Of a DNA stretch of 34,330 nucleotides, positions 1 to 5,667 are shown piece after piece. The notes under the pieces were generated by a model. The model was given only the letters and a program-made list of their open reading frames with translations. It searched no databases and was not told where the DNA came from. The translations under genes and the position numbers were made by a program. Numbering within the stretch: position 1 is the first letter of the stretch; each line of letters opens with the position of its first letter. Where the stretch lies: the IMG/VR virus record IMGVR_UViG_3300044987_000826, positions 1 to 34,330 of that record. The stretch is one strand, 5' to 3'. The DNA is from a virus.

Positions 1-328
1 TGAATACTATGTTAATGCCTCCATCAACCTTAATATCTTGCTCGCCTTTTTCTTTCTGACCGAGTCTTTGCTTACCTAACCAGATAAGCATTGCTCTGTC
101 TTTATCTTTAATAGCTGCATCGAATTGAACCTTTCTTAAAAGGCTTTCTCCTGATGCCTGCTTTTCTTGCTTATATGCCACAAATTCTATACCTAAATCC
201 GACTTACATCGTTGATACAGAGTGTTTTCGTGGATTCCTAACTGAGCTGCTACCTCTACCCCAGAGCAACCTGCCATAAGGTAGTCGGCTACTACATCCC
301 AATCGATATGTGCTGGTGTGGATGACAT
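1..328 (-). CDS. terS: Terminase small subunit, first end copy (cut by window edge)
   Basis: This is the N-terminal 109 codons of a small terminase; the 3' end lies beyond base 1. It is the same gene as 33515-33862, with scattered substitutions (IDWDVVADYL here, IDWDFVGEYL there) and one extra codon near the start. Residues around 15-35 (AGCSGVEVAAQLGIHENTL) form a helix-turn-helix of the type small terminases use to recognise packaging-site DNA, and the rest is a lysine-rich helical stretch. The ATG at 328-326 overlaps the stop of the upstream small gene in a TAATG junction, so the two are probably translated together. The role rests on the HTH and on the position just before TerL in the other copy. 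Confidence 0.8.
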   Translation of the reverse strand, partial: MSSTPAHIDWDVVADYLMAGCSGVEVAAQLGIHENTLYQRCKSDLGIEFVAYKQEKQASGESLLRKVQFDAAIKDKDRAMLIWLGKQRLGQKEKGEQDIKVDGGINIVF

Positions 329-468
329 TATTTTTTTTTCTTGGCTCTCTTTGGGAGTTTTTTGCCTTTAGAGGCTTTATTCCACTCCTCTACGTTGACT
401 CCTTGCTTTTCTAGCTTTTTCTTATTTATGTTAAAAAAAGCTGCTTGAGCTCTACTTTTATATGGCAT
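328..468 (-). CDS. Small basic protein upstream of terS (first copy)
   Basis: A 46-residue protein (MPYKSRAQAAFFNINKKKLE...), lysine-rich with a run of lysines at the C-terminus. It joins its neighbours by TAATG overlaps on both sides: its ATG at 468-466 overlaps the upstream stop and its TAA at 330-328 overlaps the terS ATG. The near-identical copy at 33862-34002 supports it being a real gene. The function is unknown; binding DNA or aiding packaging is only a guess from charge and position. Confidence 0.7.
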   Translation of the reverse strand: MPYKSRAQAAFFNINKKKLEKQGVNVEEWNKASKGKKLPKRAKKKK

Positions 469-746
469 TATTTACCCATTTGTCCGCATTTCCATAAGAC
501 CTTTCTGCTCCAGTAGTTGGCACTTAGTTTGGTATCTGTACCTTTTATGCCACCTGATCTTAGGCAGTAGGACTTTCTGCGGGTCTTTGATTTGTGCTGG
601 GTAAAATCTTTCATAGAGCTATCTCCGAAATGGATTATCTTCTCTTTGCCACCCTCACAAGCCTTAACCACTTTCTTTTTACCCTTTAGCCAACTTTTCA
701 TTGGCTTATTGCAGGGCATCTCGGATTTAGGTACTCTCTTTATCAT
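468..746 (-). CDS. Lysine-rich conserved phage protein (first copy)
   Basis: A 92-residue very basic protein: MPCNKPMKSWL near residue 10, then KKKVVKACEGGKEKIIHFGD, then a KSKTRRKSY tract and an ending SANYWSRKVLWKCG. It resembles short phage proteins with an NKP...VVKA.EGGK.K.I.FG core and a C-terminal YW...W that I associate with the label DUF6321 (not verified). The second copy at 34040-34318 differs by a few substitutions. It is the first gene after the terminator at 748-781, so it heads the packaging operon. The ATG at 746 is only about 3 bases past the T-run; the internal ATG at codon 10 (MPCNKP) is an alternative start that would leave a short leader. Confidence 0.75.
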   Translation of the reverse strand: MIKRVPKSEMPCNKPMKSWLKGKKKVVKACEGGKEKIIHFGDSSMKDFTQHKSKTRRKSYCLRSGGIKGTDTKLSANYWSRKVLWKCGQMGK

Positions 747-747
747 A

Positions 748-781
748 CAAAAAAGCCCTTAGCCCCGAAGGACTAAAGGCT
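748..781 (-). terminator. Strong leftward intrinsic terminator ahead of the packaging operon
   Basis: Read leftward, AGCCTTTAGTCC pairs with GGGCTAAGGGCT through 12 consecutive pairs (two of them G-U) around a UUCG loop closed by C-G, followed by a run of six T. Rightward, the two G-U pairs become C-A mismatches, so the signal is directional. It ends leftward transcripts from the glycan cluster, or attenuates a transcript starting near 833, just before the ATG at 746. Confidence 0.85.
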
Positions 782-837
782 CGTTGATTTTTTACCCTTT
801 ATTCACCCCCTAATATACTAAATATTTACCACTAAAA

Positions 838-845
838 CAAATATA
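838..845 (-). promoter_or_regulatory. Bacteroidota-type -7 box TATATTTG upstream of the packaging operon
   Basis: The minus strand reads TATATTTG, an exact match to the Bacteroidota -7 consensus TAnnTTTG. No clear TTTG lies about 20 bases upstream, so this is a partial promoter. The start site would be near 833, giving a leader of about 85 bases that runs into the terminator at 748-781. Confidence 0.45.
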
Positions 846-860
846 AGTGTAAAAACTTAT
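843..860. promoter_or_regulatory. Inverted repeat overlapping the -7 box (possible operator)
   Basis: ATAAGT, six spacer bases GTAAAA, then ACTTAT: a 6-bp inverted repeat that partly overlaps the TATATTTG box. The 8-mer GTGTAAAA (847-854) recurs in the divergent promoter region at 5524-5531. It could be an operator for a phage regulator such as the ribbon-helix-helix-like protein at 5244-5474, but short repeats in A/T-rich DNA can arise by chance. Confidence 0.25.
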
Positions 861-875
861 TCACATCTTCAGTTG

Positions 876-1313
876 TCAAGGATTACTTGACAGTTGCCAG
901 TTTGATAATATCCGAACTAGCTCTAACATTATACCCTGACCACCGGGAGTTTGTAAGGGATGCACCCCATCTAGGCATTTAACCTCTAGAGAGGCATCAG
1001 CTGGGCAAAATAAGTGTTTTGCCTTAGTTAGCATAGGTATATCCCATGCGGAGTCTCCTATGGCTATTTGGTAGTCAAAAGGGATGGTCTCTTTGTTTCG
1101 TATTATATGTAACTCAGCCCCAGACCTTCTGAGGTATTGTTCTGCACCGGGCCAAGAGGAAGCAGTTACTAAGTGGACCTGATACCCCATGGAAATAAGC
1201 TCTTTTATGGCTCCTATGTCCTTGTTATTAAAGGACTTAATTATATTCCCTTGATGGTCCACCCAGATTTTGCCATCTGTTAGGCAACCATCGATATCAC
1301 AGCAGATTACCAT
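876..1313 (-). CDS. KdsC-like HAD phosphatase
   Basis: A 145-residue cap-less HAD-superfamily phosphatase. Motif I is CDIDGCLTDG (nucleophile D6, D8), motif II is LVTAS near residue 50, the motif III lysine is probably K74, and motif IV is GDSAWD at 86-91. The DxDGxLTDG form is typical of KdsC-type sugar-phosphate phosphatases (8-phospho-KDO and relatives). I chose the ATG at 1313, two bases after the upstream stop, over an earlier in-frame start at 1343 that would overlap the methyltransferase. It is the last gene of the leftward glycan cluster, which suits removing phosphate from a sugar precursor. The exact substrate cannot be read; a nucleotide or polynucleotide phosphatase is possible. 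The stop codon lies inside a 7-bp inverted repeat (TGTCAAG/CTTGACA) with no T-run. Confidence 0.75.
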   Translation of the reverse strand: MVICCDIDGCLTDGKIWVDHQGNIIKSFNNKDIGAIKELISMGYQVHLVTASSWPGAEQYLRRSGAELHIIRNKETIPFDYQIAIGDSAWDIPMLTKAKHLFCPADASLEVKCLDGVHPLQTPGGQGIMLELVRILSNWQLSSNP

Positions 1314-1315
1314 GT

Positions 1316-1936
1316 TTATTTTTTTATTATCCAATAATACCAATCCCGGCCTAATAAATTGACTGTTGCAAACTTATGTGGAGGCCATGCAATAATGGTT
1401 TTTGACTTCTTGCCTAAAATTACCATGCAGCCATGATCATCTAATGAAATATCCCATTGATGAAAGCCTTGCCAGTTCTCATGTGTTGCCTCGTTAAAAA
1501 ACCCTTGCACTATTAGATAGCCTCCCGGTCTTACAGCTTGCAATAGACATTCTAAGGCCTTTCTAGGCTCTTGGGTATGGTCTAGGGCATTTGATATGTG
1601 AACTATGTCAAATTCGTTTTTATATGTCAGTTCCTCAGCTGGGTAAGGTAGTGGGGCTACTAGTTTGTGCCTCTCAAAGTCAAAGACTAGCTTGTAAAGG
1701 TCTCCCAAAGGGTCGCATGGGGTTACATTTACTAATCCATTTAGTATTGAGCAGACTCCTGAGCCTACATCTAATACTTTCTGATTAGGCACAGATAAAA
1801 TAAAGTCTGCCACTTCTTGGTTCAGCTCGGGTGTTTTTACTTTCTTTACCCAACCTTGTAAAAAGCGGTCTGTCTTTACAAATTGCTGCCAGAAAGCTAA
1901 CTCATGATAAATTCCATGTAATTCTAGTGTTGTCAT
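1316..1936 (-). CDS. SAM-dependent methyltransferase (class I)
   Basis: A 206-residue protein with a Rossmann-type methyltransferase core: motif I VLDVGSG at 54-60, an acidic post-I segment (CDPLGD), FDIVHISNALDHTQEP as motif IV, and LLQAVRPGGYLIVQGFF as the motif following the fifth strand. This matches the Methyltransf_11-type small-molecule or sugar methyltransferases rather than DNA methyltransferases, since no target-recognition region or DPPY/SPPY motif is present. Its ATG overlaps the preceding small gene by ATGA. Lying among glycosyltransferases, it may O-methylate a glycan. Confidence 0.75.
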   Translation of the reverse strand: MTTLELHGIYHELAFWQQFVKTDRFLQGWVKKVKTPELNQEVADFILSVPNQKVLDVGSGVCSILNGLVNVTPCDPLGDLYKLVFDFERHKLVAPLPYPAEELTYKNEFDIVHISNALDHTQEPRKALECLLQAVRPGGYLIVQGFFNEATHENWQGFHQWDISLDDHGCMVILGKKSKTIIAWPPHKFATVNLLGRDWYYWIIKK

Positions 1937-2157
1937 TTGTTATAGGTTTCGTTGTAGTATTGTTCTGCTTGGTCATTTGTCCACTGTGTATGGTCGTGCT
2001 TATCAAAAACTCGTTGCCCTTCTATGTGAGCATCTATTATCTGCTCCTTCTCAAGTTCTTTGGCTTTATCAATATGTCCAAGGTTTTCAAGTAACATATA
2101 TTCATCCCATTTACAAATGTGTTTCATTCTTTGTACCAACCATTCTACTGCTGTCAT
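1933..2157 (-). CDS. Small protein of an AVEWL...AEQYYNETY family (copy 1)
   Basis: A 74-residue protein starting MTAVEWLVQRM and ending AEQYYNETYNK, with a central AKELEKEQII helix. It is paralogous to 2413-2616. The start at 2157 follows the upstream stop directly; an earlier in-frame start at 2211 would run into the upstream gene. Its stop overlaps the methyltransferase ATG as ATGA. The family recurs in Bacteroidota phages as hypothetical proteins; no function is known to me. Confidence 0.7.
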   Translation of the reverse strand: MTAVEWLVQRMKHICKWDEYMLLENLGHIDKAKELEKEQIIDAHIEGQRVFDKHDHTQWTNDQAEQYYNETYNK

Positions 2158-2158
2158 A

Positions 2159-2410
2159 TTATTTGTTTTTAATGTTAAGGGAATATTTAATTGTAACAAA
2201 TGAGCCATCAATGGTAAATTCGGTTATTCCATTAGTGCTTACAAAAGTTATATTGTCATCTATATCTCTAATTTCAAGACCTTTTAATTTTGTGTCTTTT
2301 TGCCAATAATATTTATCCAAACAATGATAAACATCATTTGCTGTGTTGTAGCTAACTTCAATAACTTTAGTAAATCCATTTTCTTTGTTTGTTAAAGTAA
2401 TCTTTGCCAT
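2159..2410 (-). CDS. Hypothetical protein, 83 aa
   Basis: Starts MAKITLTNKENGFTKVIEV and is predicted mostly beta-stranded with no motif I recognise. Its composition is markedly A/T-rich (the 60-base line at 2281 has 14 G/C by hand count). It sits between two paralogous small genes with 1-2 base spacings, so it is part of the operon. Confidence 0.55.
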   Translation of the reverse strand: MAKITLTNKENGFTKVIEVSYNTANDVYHCLDKYYWQKDTKLKGLEIRDIDDNITFVSTNGITEFTIDGSFVTIKYSLNIKNK

Positions 2411-2412
2411 AT

Positions 2413-2616
2413 CTATTTGTTTTTATAGGTTTCGTTGTAATATTGTTCTGCTTCAATATCATCATTTATATTTTTCCCAAAATATAATGCTTTCAATATT
2501 TGCTCTTTCTCCATTGCTTTGGCTTGTTGTACTGCATTATATGTTGTTGCATCGTAAGTAAACATTGCTTTTGGTATTAGTTGTTCAACTAACCATTCTA
2601 CTGCTGTTTGTTTCAT
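2413..2616 (-). CDS. Small protein of an AVEWL...AEQYYNETY family (copy 2)
   Basis: A 67-residue paralogue of 1933-2157: QTAVEWLVEQL at the start, AKAMEKEQILKAL in the middle and AEQYYNETYKNK at the end. The helical design with a conserved tail suggests a small intracellular protein, perhaps a protein-binding one, but no activity can be assigned. The surrounding DNA is A/T-rich compared with the flanking glycosyltransferase genes. Confidence 0.65.
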   Translation of the reverse strand: MKQTAVEWLVEQLIPKAMFTYDATTYNAVQQAKAMEKEQILKALYFGKNINDDIEAEQYYNETYKNK

Positions 2617-2623
2617 AGTTTGT

Positions 2624-3238
2624 TTATTTAGGCCATAAATCTTGTTGCCAGTTTTTACCCCATTTTTGAATCATGTGCCTTTGACTAATGGGGGTCCAGT
2701 AGTTTCTAAGTTGCTTTCTTAGCTGACCGATAGGATGCTCTTTTTTGTTTCTTAGATAGGTATGCCCGATGACTTGGCTATGATGCACCCCGACTTTTCT
2801 GGGTTTGACTCGATGACACCAGTCAAGGTCCATGTAGTAGTAAGGCAGCATCTCATCTAAAGGGTTTAAGTTATAGACCTCTGCATTGACCATTGGAGCA
2901 GTCCATTCGATAAAAGGGGTCTCTTTGGGTTCGTGTCCGTTAGGCCACTGGAATCTGTGATCCGAGTTTGGCATAGCTGGATGGATGCCAGCCCAGCCTA
3001 ATGTCTCGCAAGCCATTGCTAACTCATAAGGCATCTGAGGCTTAAAAGTTACATTTGAGACAAACCAATAGTAATCTGCCTCTTTGTTTTTGGTTATGAT
3101 AGTATTGTAAGCCCTAGACATATTGCCTACTCCATCTCTACTGACTATCTCGTAAGGTAAGCCAGTCTCTTGTATGCATTTTAGAGTGTCTAACCACTCT
3201 GGCTCTAAGTATTCTAGAGCTACAATTACAATTCTCAT
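2624..3238 (-). CDS. GT2-like (GT-A fold) glycosyltransferase
   Basis: A 204-residue protein opening with a short beta strand (MRIVIVALEYLEPEWLDTL), followed by the GT2-like features GVGNMSRAYNTII, ADYYWFVSNVTFKP (position of the nucleotide-sugar and metal-binding D-x-D region, but the acidic pair is not clear) and YYMDLDWCHRVK near the C-terminal third, which resembles the acceptor/base motif of family 2 enzymes. It overlaps the downstream end of the 3235-3675 methyltransferase by 4 bases, so expression is coupled. The likely role is transferring one sugar onto a surface or virion glycan; donor and acceptor are unknown. The degenerate DxD leaves open an inactive or divergent enzyme. Confidence 0.65.
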   Translation of the reverse strand: MRIVIVALEYLEPEWLDTLKCIQETGLPYEIVSRDGVGNMSRAYNTIITKNKEADYYWFVSNVTFKPQMPYELAMACETLGWAGIHPAMPNSDHRFQWPNGHEPKETPFIEWTAPMVNAEVYNLNPLDEMLPYYYMDLDWCHRVKPRKVGVHHSQVIGHTYLRNKKEHPIGQLRKQLRNYWTPISQRHMIQKWGKNWQQDLWPK

Positions 3239-3675
3239 TTTATTGGTGTTAGGTGGACAATTAAGTTACCATCTTTAGTTTCTATGTGTAGGATAGCCCA
3301 GTATTTGTCTGTGTAGCCGAACTTAGGAGCCTCAGAGATGGTGAAGTAATTTATAAAAGTATGCTTTCGGTAACATCTTATGTGTGTAGGATCGGCAAAC
3401 TGCAAGTCTGAATTTGCTCCTGCTTCTGGAGTTTCTATGTATAAAGCACCACCCTTTTTTAGTATGCGATGGCTTTCATTCATAAAATCTAGTAAGCTAT
3501 TAAGATGCTCTACTACATGAATAGCTACTATCTCATTCATTGAGTTGTCCTTAAATGGCCAAGGTGTGATGTTTAGGTCATGTACTACATCTACGTTGTC
3601 AAACTTGCGACAATCTAAGAAAATGTCATTCTCTCTTTTAGGCCAGTTAGGACCGCATCCAACTATAAGCTGCAT
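3235..3675 (-). CDS. SAM-dependent methyltransferase (compact)
   Basis: A 146-residue compact class I methyltransferase. The N-terminal glycine loop is short (MQLIVGCGPNWP), followed by IFLDCRKF, VVHDLNITPWPFKDNSMNEI, HVVEHL, and a late HRILKKGGALYIETPE element. The order is typical of Methyltransf_11 enzymes that act on sugars or nucleotide-sugars. It overlaps the GT4 gene by 13 bases upstream and the GT2-like gene by 4 downstream. The short length suggests a minimal catalytic core. Confidence 0.7.
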   Translation of the reverse strand: MQLIVGCGPNWPKRENDIFLDCRKFDNVDVVHDLNITPWPFKDNSMNEIVAIHVVEHLNSLLDFMNESHRILKKGGALYIETPEAGANSDLQFADPTHIRCYRKHTFINYFTISEAPKFGYTDKYWAILHIETKDGNLIVHLTPIK

Positions 3676-4634
3676 AAGATTTGATTAATTTTATCCATCC
3701 AATAATCCCAAGTATAGGTCTCTGTGTGCTTGCGTATGTTATCGCTTTTCTCTTTTAGGTCATTAGGGTTATTTATAGCAAACATTGTCGCATCAAACAA
3801 CTTGTCATAAGAGTAGCCAGTTTTATAACTATTAGTCTCGTTTAAGTCATCGTCTCCCTCAATAATACCTCTTATTGTTACTGTACCTTTTGTGCCAGCT
3901 TCTAAGGGTGCAGTTGACCTAGCATCGTATTTTGTGGCTTTAATCATTATTGTAGCTTCCTCATATAGCCTATTCATTGTATCTAGGCTAGGCTTAACTA
4001 CATATTCTGTGTAGATATTGTCTTTAGCTTGGTGCAAACCAAAACCTTTTATTGTCCATCCTTTCTCTCTTAGGTTTTTGGCCACTTGCACTGCTATCTT
4101 TTCTGTGTCTTTAGCCATGTTAGTAGGCTCTGGCGATTCTAGTAAAGCTATCTTGCCCTCTTTCGTTTTATGGCTTATGGGAAAGTCATTAAGATTAACT
4201 CCGTTACCCACATAGTTTATTGGTCCTTTTCTTTTATAGGTATTTTGTAGCATCCTAATATTCCACTGGCTTATAGATATTAAAGGATACTTAGTAGTGT
4301 ATAAAGTAAAGCAGCTATCAAAGAATGACTTGTTAGTTAAGTTAAATAGATGCTCTAGCATTTGCAAAAAAACTATTTTCTTGACTGGCTTGTCTTTTGC
4401 TAATAAGTTTGCTCCATGCGGGCTCGTTACAATCAATAGGTCTGAGGTAGCTAGTAAAGAGGTTGTATTTACAATCTTGCAAGTAATGGTCATCCAGTCG
4501 CATCTCACTGGACCGGCTTGGTTGTATAGTATAACCTTATGCCCATAAGCACCTAATCTATTTGCCCATTCGTTTATAACTCTTATACCTCCATGCCTAG
4601 AGTTTATGTTTGGGCTTTGTATAAAGATTCTCAT
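3663..4634 (-). CDS. GT4-like (GT-B fold) glycosyltransferase
   Basis: A 323-residue protein with the two-domain layout of family 4 glycosyltransferases. The N-terminal half begins MRIFIQSPNINSRHGGIRV, the glycine pair being typical of the acceptor-side loop, and includes VTSPHGANLL. A linker region carries ISQWNIRML and VGNGVNLNDFP (the usual N-G-V-D/N turn). The C-terminal donor half has YEEATIMIKATKYDARSTAPLEAGTKGT, where the P-L-E-A-G element matches the donor-binding E-x7-E region in part. It is co-transcribed with the Stealth-like gene upstream (overlap of 4 bases). Substrate unknown. Confidence 0.75.
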   Translation of the reverse strand: MRIFIQSPNINSRHGGIRVINEWANRLGAYGHKVILYNQAGPVRCDWMTITCKIVNTTSLLATSDLLIVTSPHGANLLAKDKPVKKIVFLQMLEHLFNLTNKSFFDSCFTLYTTKYPLISISQWNIRMLQNTYKRKGPINYVGNGVNLNDFPISHKTKEGKIALLESPEPTNMAKDTEKIAVQVAKNLREKGWTIKGFGLHQAKDNIYTEYVVKPSLDTMNRLYEEATIMIKATKYDARSTAPLEAGTKGTVTIRGIIEGDDDLNETNSYKTGYSYDKLFDATMFAINNPNDLKEKSDNIRKHTETYTWDYWMDKINQILCSL

Positions 4635-5320
4635 TTTTCGTAGATTGACTTATCTGGATATAGTTTGTGCATTAAGACCTTAAAATCGTTATTGACTGTA
4701 TAAGCTCCAATAGAGAAAAAAGTCTTACCTACTAACTTACCTTGCCATGTGCTTAGATTGTACTGATTGCTTAGCTTAAAGTCTGCCATGTACTCAAAGC
4801 CACCTTCCATGTTTCTAGTGTAGGCTGATTTTATGACATACTCTTGTTTCCAGTCTAAGTCTAATAGCTTACCAAACTCTTTAGCATTGTAAACTATCGG
4901 AACGTGAATGTCTGTGTAAAGATCATTGCATCCCGGTAGCTTGGCTGTATTTGTGATGGCTCTTTTATACAATCCAGTAGCCTTTTCAGCCCATTGACTG
5001 CATAAACCATCATACCAATAGCGGAACTGATCTACCCTAAGGTCTTTAATTAGGAAATGGTCATCATTCCAAAAGATAAAGTCTTCGGTATTGGTCATCT
5101 CACAGCCAGTAAGTATTTTTTGAAAGATGCTAAAGTTCTTGCGGCCCGGCACATCTGGGATGTCATAGTGATCGACATTCTTTATCCATTTAGGCCTTTC
5201 GCCTATTAGTAAGATGCGACCAGTATGGCCTTTGAGATGCTTCTCAATCGACCGTAGGGCATACCTCAGCTCGTTGTCCATCCACCGGCTGCCAGTTCCC
5301 AAAGCTATCACGATATCCAT
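4631..5320 (-). CDS. Stealth-like sugar-phosphate transferase
   Basis: A 229-residue protein resembling the Stealth family of hexose-1-phosphate transferases that build phosphate-linked capsules. DNELRYALRSIEKHL with LLIGERPKWI (residues 15-46) matches conserved region 1; FIFWNDDHFLIKDL (NDD at 85-87) matches the catalytic region 2; and YTDIHVPIVYNAKEF matches region 3. The first 14 residues are needed to complete region 1, so I keep the ATG at 5320 although it lies 77 bases inside the preceding gene. A phage enzyme of this type could alter the host surface polysaccharide or decorate the virion. The family call is good; the chemistry is inferred. Confidence 0.7.
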   Translation of the reverse strand: MDIVIALGTGSRWMDNELRYALRSIEKHLKGHTGRILLIGERPKWIKNVDHYDIPDVPGRKNFSIFQKILTGCEMTNTEDFIFWNDDHFLIKDLRVDQFRYWYDGLCSQWAEKATGLYKRAITNTAKLPGCNDLYTDIHVPIVYNAKEFGKLLDLDWKQEYVIKSAYTRNMEGGFEYMADFKLSNQYNLSTWQGKLVGKTFFSIGAYTVNNDFKVLMHKLYPDKSIYEK

Positions 5321-5474
5321 CGAATTTGCTTAAAATGTGAATTTTTACAGCATTTGTAAGACTACCGAACTCTTTGACAATCAAATCATTCTGCTCTTTA
5401 GTGATATAGACAGACACCATCTGCACTTTAAGATGTGCAGGCTTGGGCTTTCTACCTCTTTTCTGCTTTTCCAT
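5244..5474 (-). CDS. Ribbon-helix-helix-like small regulator
   Basis: A 76-residue protein: a basic N-terminal tail (KRGRKPKP, AT-hook-like), then VQMVSVYITKEQNDLIVKEFGSLTNAVKIHILSKF, which fits a ribbon-helix-helix strand followed by two helices. I use the ATG at 5474 rather than 5492 because the former starts immediately after the -7-like box. Its last 77 bases overlap the Stealth-like gene in another frame. Being first in the leftward cluster and beside a divergent promoter, it may be a DNA-binding regulator of that operon. Confidence 0.55.
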   Translation of the reverse strand: MEKQKRGRKPKPAHLKVQMVSVYITKEQNDLIVKEFGSLTNAVKIHILSKFDGYRDSFGNWQPVDGQRAEVCPTVD

Positions 5475-5478
5475 ACCA

Positions 5479-5486
5479 CAAATATA
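5479..5486 (-). promoter_or_regulatory. TATATTTG -7 box for the leftward glycan cluster
   Basis: The minus strand has an exact TATATTTG whose last base is four bases from the ATG at 5474. With the usual spacing the transcript would begin at or next to that ATG, so the mRNA would be almost leaderless. No TTTG lies about 20 bases upstream, which is mostly A/T. Confidence 0.4.
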
Positions 5487-5513
5487 GGGCAATAAAAATA
5501 AATTAAAAATATT

Positions 5514-5544
5514 TTTGGTTAATGTGTAAAAGTGTATTATCTTG
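5514..5544 (+). promoter_or_regulatory. Candidate rightward promoter for the early genes
   Basis: TTTG at 5514-5517, 20 bases, then TATCTTG at 5538-5544, close to the Bacteroidota -33/-7 pattern with one departure from TAnnTTTG. The first rightward start codon is at 5569, about 20 bases after the expected start site. Confidence 0.45.
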
Positions 5545-5568
5545 CATCCATAACCAAATGATTAAACC

Positions 5569-5652
5569 ATGAAAGCACCAATCAAACTCCTACTTGCTCT
5601 ACTAGCAGTTGCCTATGTTATAGGCCTTTTACAAGACAACATTTGCCAATAA
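5569..5652 (+). CDS. 27-residue single-pass membrane protein
   Basis: Reads MKAPIKLLLALLAVAYVIGL then LQDNICQ and stop: two lysines, then about 15 hydrophobic residues, then a short polar end with one cysteine. This fits a tiny inner-membrane protein or an uncleaved signal anchor. It is first in the rightward transcript and lies 15 bases ahead of the next gene. Early phage membrane peptides are often involved in host takeover or exclusion of other phages, but that is only a suggestion. Confidence 0.5.
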   Translation: MKAPIKLLLALLAVAYVIGLLQDNICQ

Positions 5653-5667
5653 TCAAAACCCTTTACC

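Larger units (their letters stand above)
1..758. repeat. Left end copy of the terminal duplication
   Basis: Bases 1-758 align with 33538-34330. Differences are scattered substitutions, 3 bp fewer in the terS start region of the right copy, and 38 bp more between the two small genes of the right copy; together these explain the 35-bp length difference. The duplicated stretch covers terS, two small lysine-rich genes and the start of a terminator. The copies are clearly non-identical, so this is not a simple exact overlap from assembly. Confidence 0.9.

Noticed and set aside
857-865. DnaA box TTATTCACA as a replication origin
   Set aside because: Only a single site with no cluster or unwinding region; a 9-mer of this kind is expected by chance in A/T-rich DNA.
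876-895. Inverted repeat TGTCAAG/CTTGACA at the end of the HAD gene as a terminator
   Set aside because: No T-run follows it, and a better terminator lies about 100 bases further on in the direction of transcription.
1831-2309. Rightward open frames with hydrophobic residues across the methyltransferase and small genes
   Set aside because: They lie opposite a continuous leftward operon with recognised domains and look like antisense shadows of A/T-rich codons.
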